A program made the translations under genes and the position numbers. Below the pieces are notes generated by a model that was not told the DNA's origin, ran no database searches, and saw nothing but the letters and a program-made list of their open reading frames with translations. A stretch of 5,089 nt of DNA from Aquiluna sp. Its GTDB lineage: Bacteria; Actinomycetota; Actinomycetes; Actinomycetales; Microbacteriaceae. Of this stretch, positions 4,853 to 5,089 are shown in pieces; position 1 is the first letter of the stretch, and each line of letters starts with the position of its first letter. The stretch covers positions 1 to 5,089 of the forward strand of contig JALQVB010000063.1 in the NCBI GenBank assembly GCA_023260495.1, given 5' to 3'.

Positions 4853-5089
4853 CAATTCAGCGCCGAACGCATTTGCTCGTGTATTAGACCGTTGCTAGCC
4901 AGTACCACCGAGGAGGAGTCGGTAAGTTCGCCATCCAGTGCGCTGAATGTGCCACCTGCTTCCCGCACAATCGGAACCAGTGCTGCGATGTCGTAGATCT
5001 TCAAATCGGGCTCGCTGGCGGCATCAATGATGCCTTCGGCTACATACATGTAGCTCAGGAAATCGCCAAAGGCTCTGGTGCGCCAGACC
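4852..5089 (-). CDS. hisN: Histidinol-phosphatase of the inositol monophosphatase family, C-terminal fragment
   Basis: The gene enters from the right edge; 78 complete codons are visible, ending in TGA at 4854-4852. HisN hydrolyses L-histidinol phosphate to histidinol in histidine synthesis, using Mg2+, and belongs to the IMPase fold. The visible C-terminal part begins RTRAFGDFLSYMYVAEG, a hallmark of actinobacterial HisN. It continues through SEPDLKIYDIAAL, where the Asp of YDIAAL is the family's C-terminal metal ligand (WDxAA in IMPases), then VPIVREAGGTFSALDG and ASNGLIHEQM near the end. The N-terminal metal motifs lie outside the window. An inositol-1-phosphatase is possible, but RTRAFGD with IYDIAAL favours HisN. 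An internal Met at 5049 is not the start, since the conserved frame continues through it to the edge. Its stop overlaps the MFS start, so the two genes are probably one operon. Confidence 0.88.
   Translation of the reverse strand, partial: VWRTRAFGDFLSYMYVAEGIIDAASEPDLKIYDIAALVPIVREAGGTFSALDGELTDSSSVVLASNGLIHEQMRSALN

Overview
The window looks like a piece of a compact, gene-dense chromosome from an actinomycete. The Microbacteriaceae are the most likely family, possibly the small-genome freshwater/marine 'Luna' type (Rhodoluna/Aquiluna-like). This is inferred from four things: the character of the proteins (a HisN-type histidinol-phosphatase, a short EpsC-type serine acetyltransferase behind cysK), a base composition of mid-50s %GC judged by eye, frequent GTG/TTG starts, and almost no intergenic DNA. 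The taxonomic call is an inference and has not been checked by any search.

Layout. At the left edge is the C-terminal end of the ribosome-associated GTPase TypA/BipA (+). It runs head-on into an FMN-dependent nitroreductase-family gene (-). A 78-bp gap separates that gene from a divergent EamA-type (DMT superfamily) membrane transporter (+), which appears to be transcribed as a leaderless mRNA. The transporter ends head-on against cysE (-), the second gene of a cysK-cysE operon (-) for cysteine synthesis. A 110-bp divergent intergenic region holds an inverted repeat and weak promoter candidates. It separates cysK from a small putative lipoprotein gene (+) that I cannot assign to a function. 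The lipoprotein gene overlaps the end of a CynX/NimT-type major facilitator gene (-), which is translationally coupled to an upstream hisN-like gene (-) cut by the right edge.

How the genes relate. Only cysK-cysE form a clear pathway pair: CysE makes O-acetylserine, and CysK converts it with sulfide to cysteine. CysE ends in an isoleucine, as expected if the two enzymes form the classical cysteine synthase complex. HisN would do the dephosphorylation step of histidine synthesis. The remaining genes look like ordinary housekeeping or accessory functions placed next to each other by genome compaction.

The most distinctive architectural trait is that all three convergent gene pairs overlap (4, 4 and 8 bp). 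In two of them the single tetranucleotide CTAG supplies the TAG stop codon of both genes. I see no mobile element, RNA gene, CRISPR array, phage gene or defence system, and no evidence of a previously undescribed multi-gene system. The points worth following up are regulatory and architectural.
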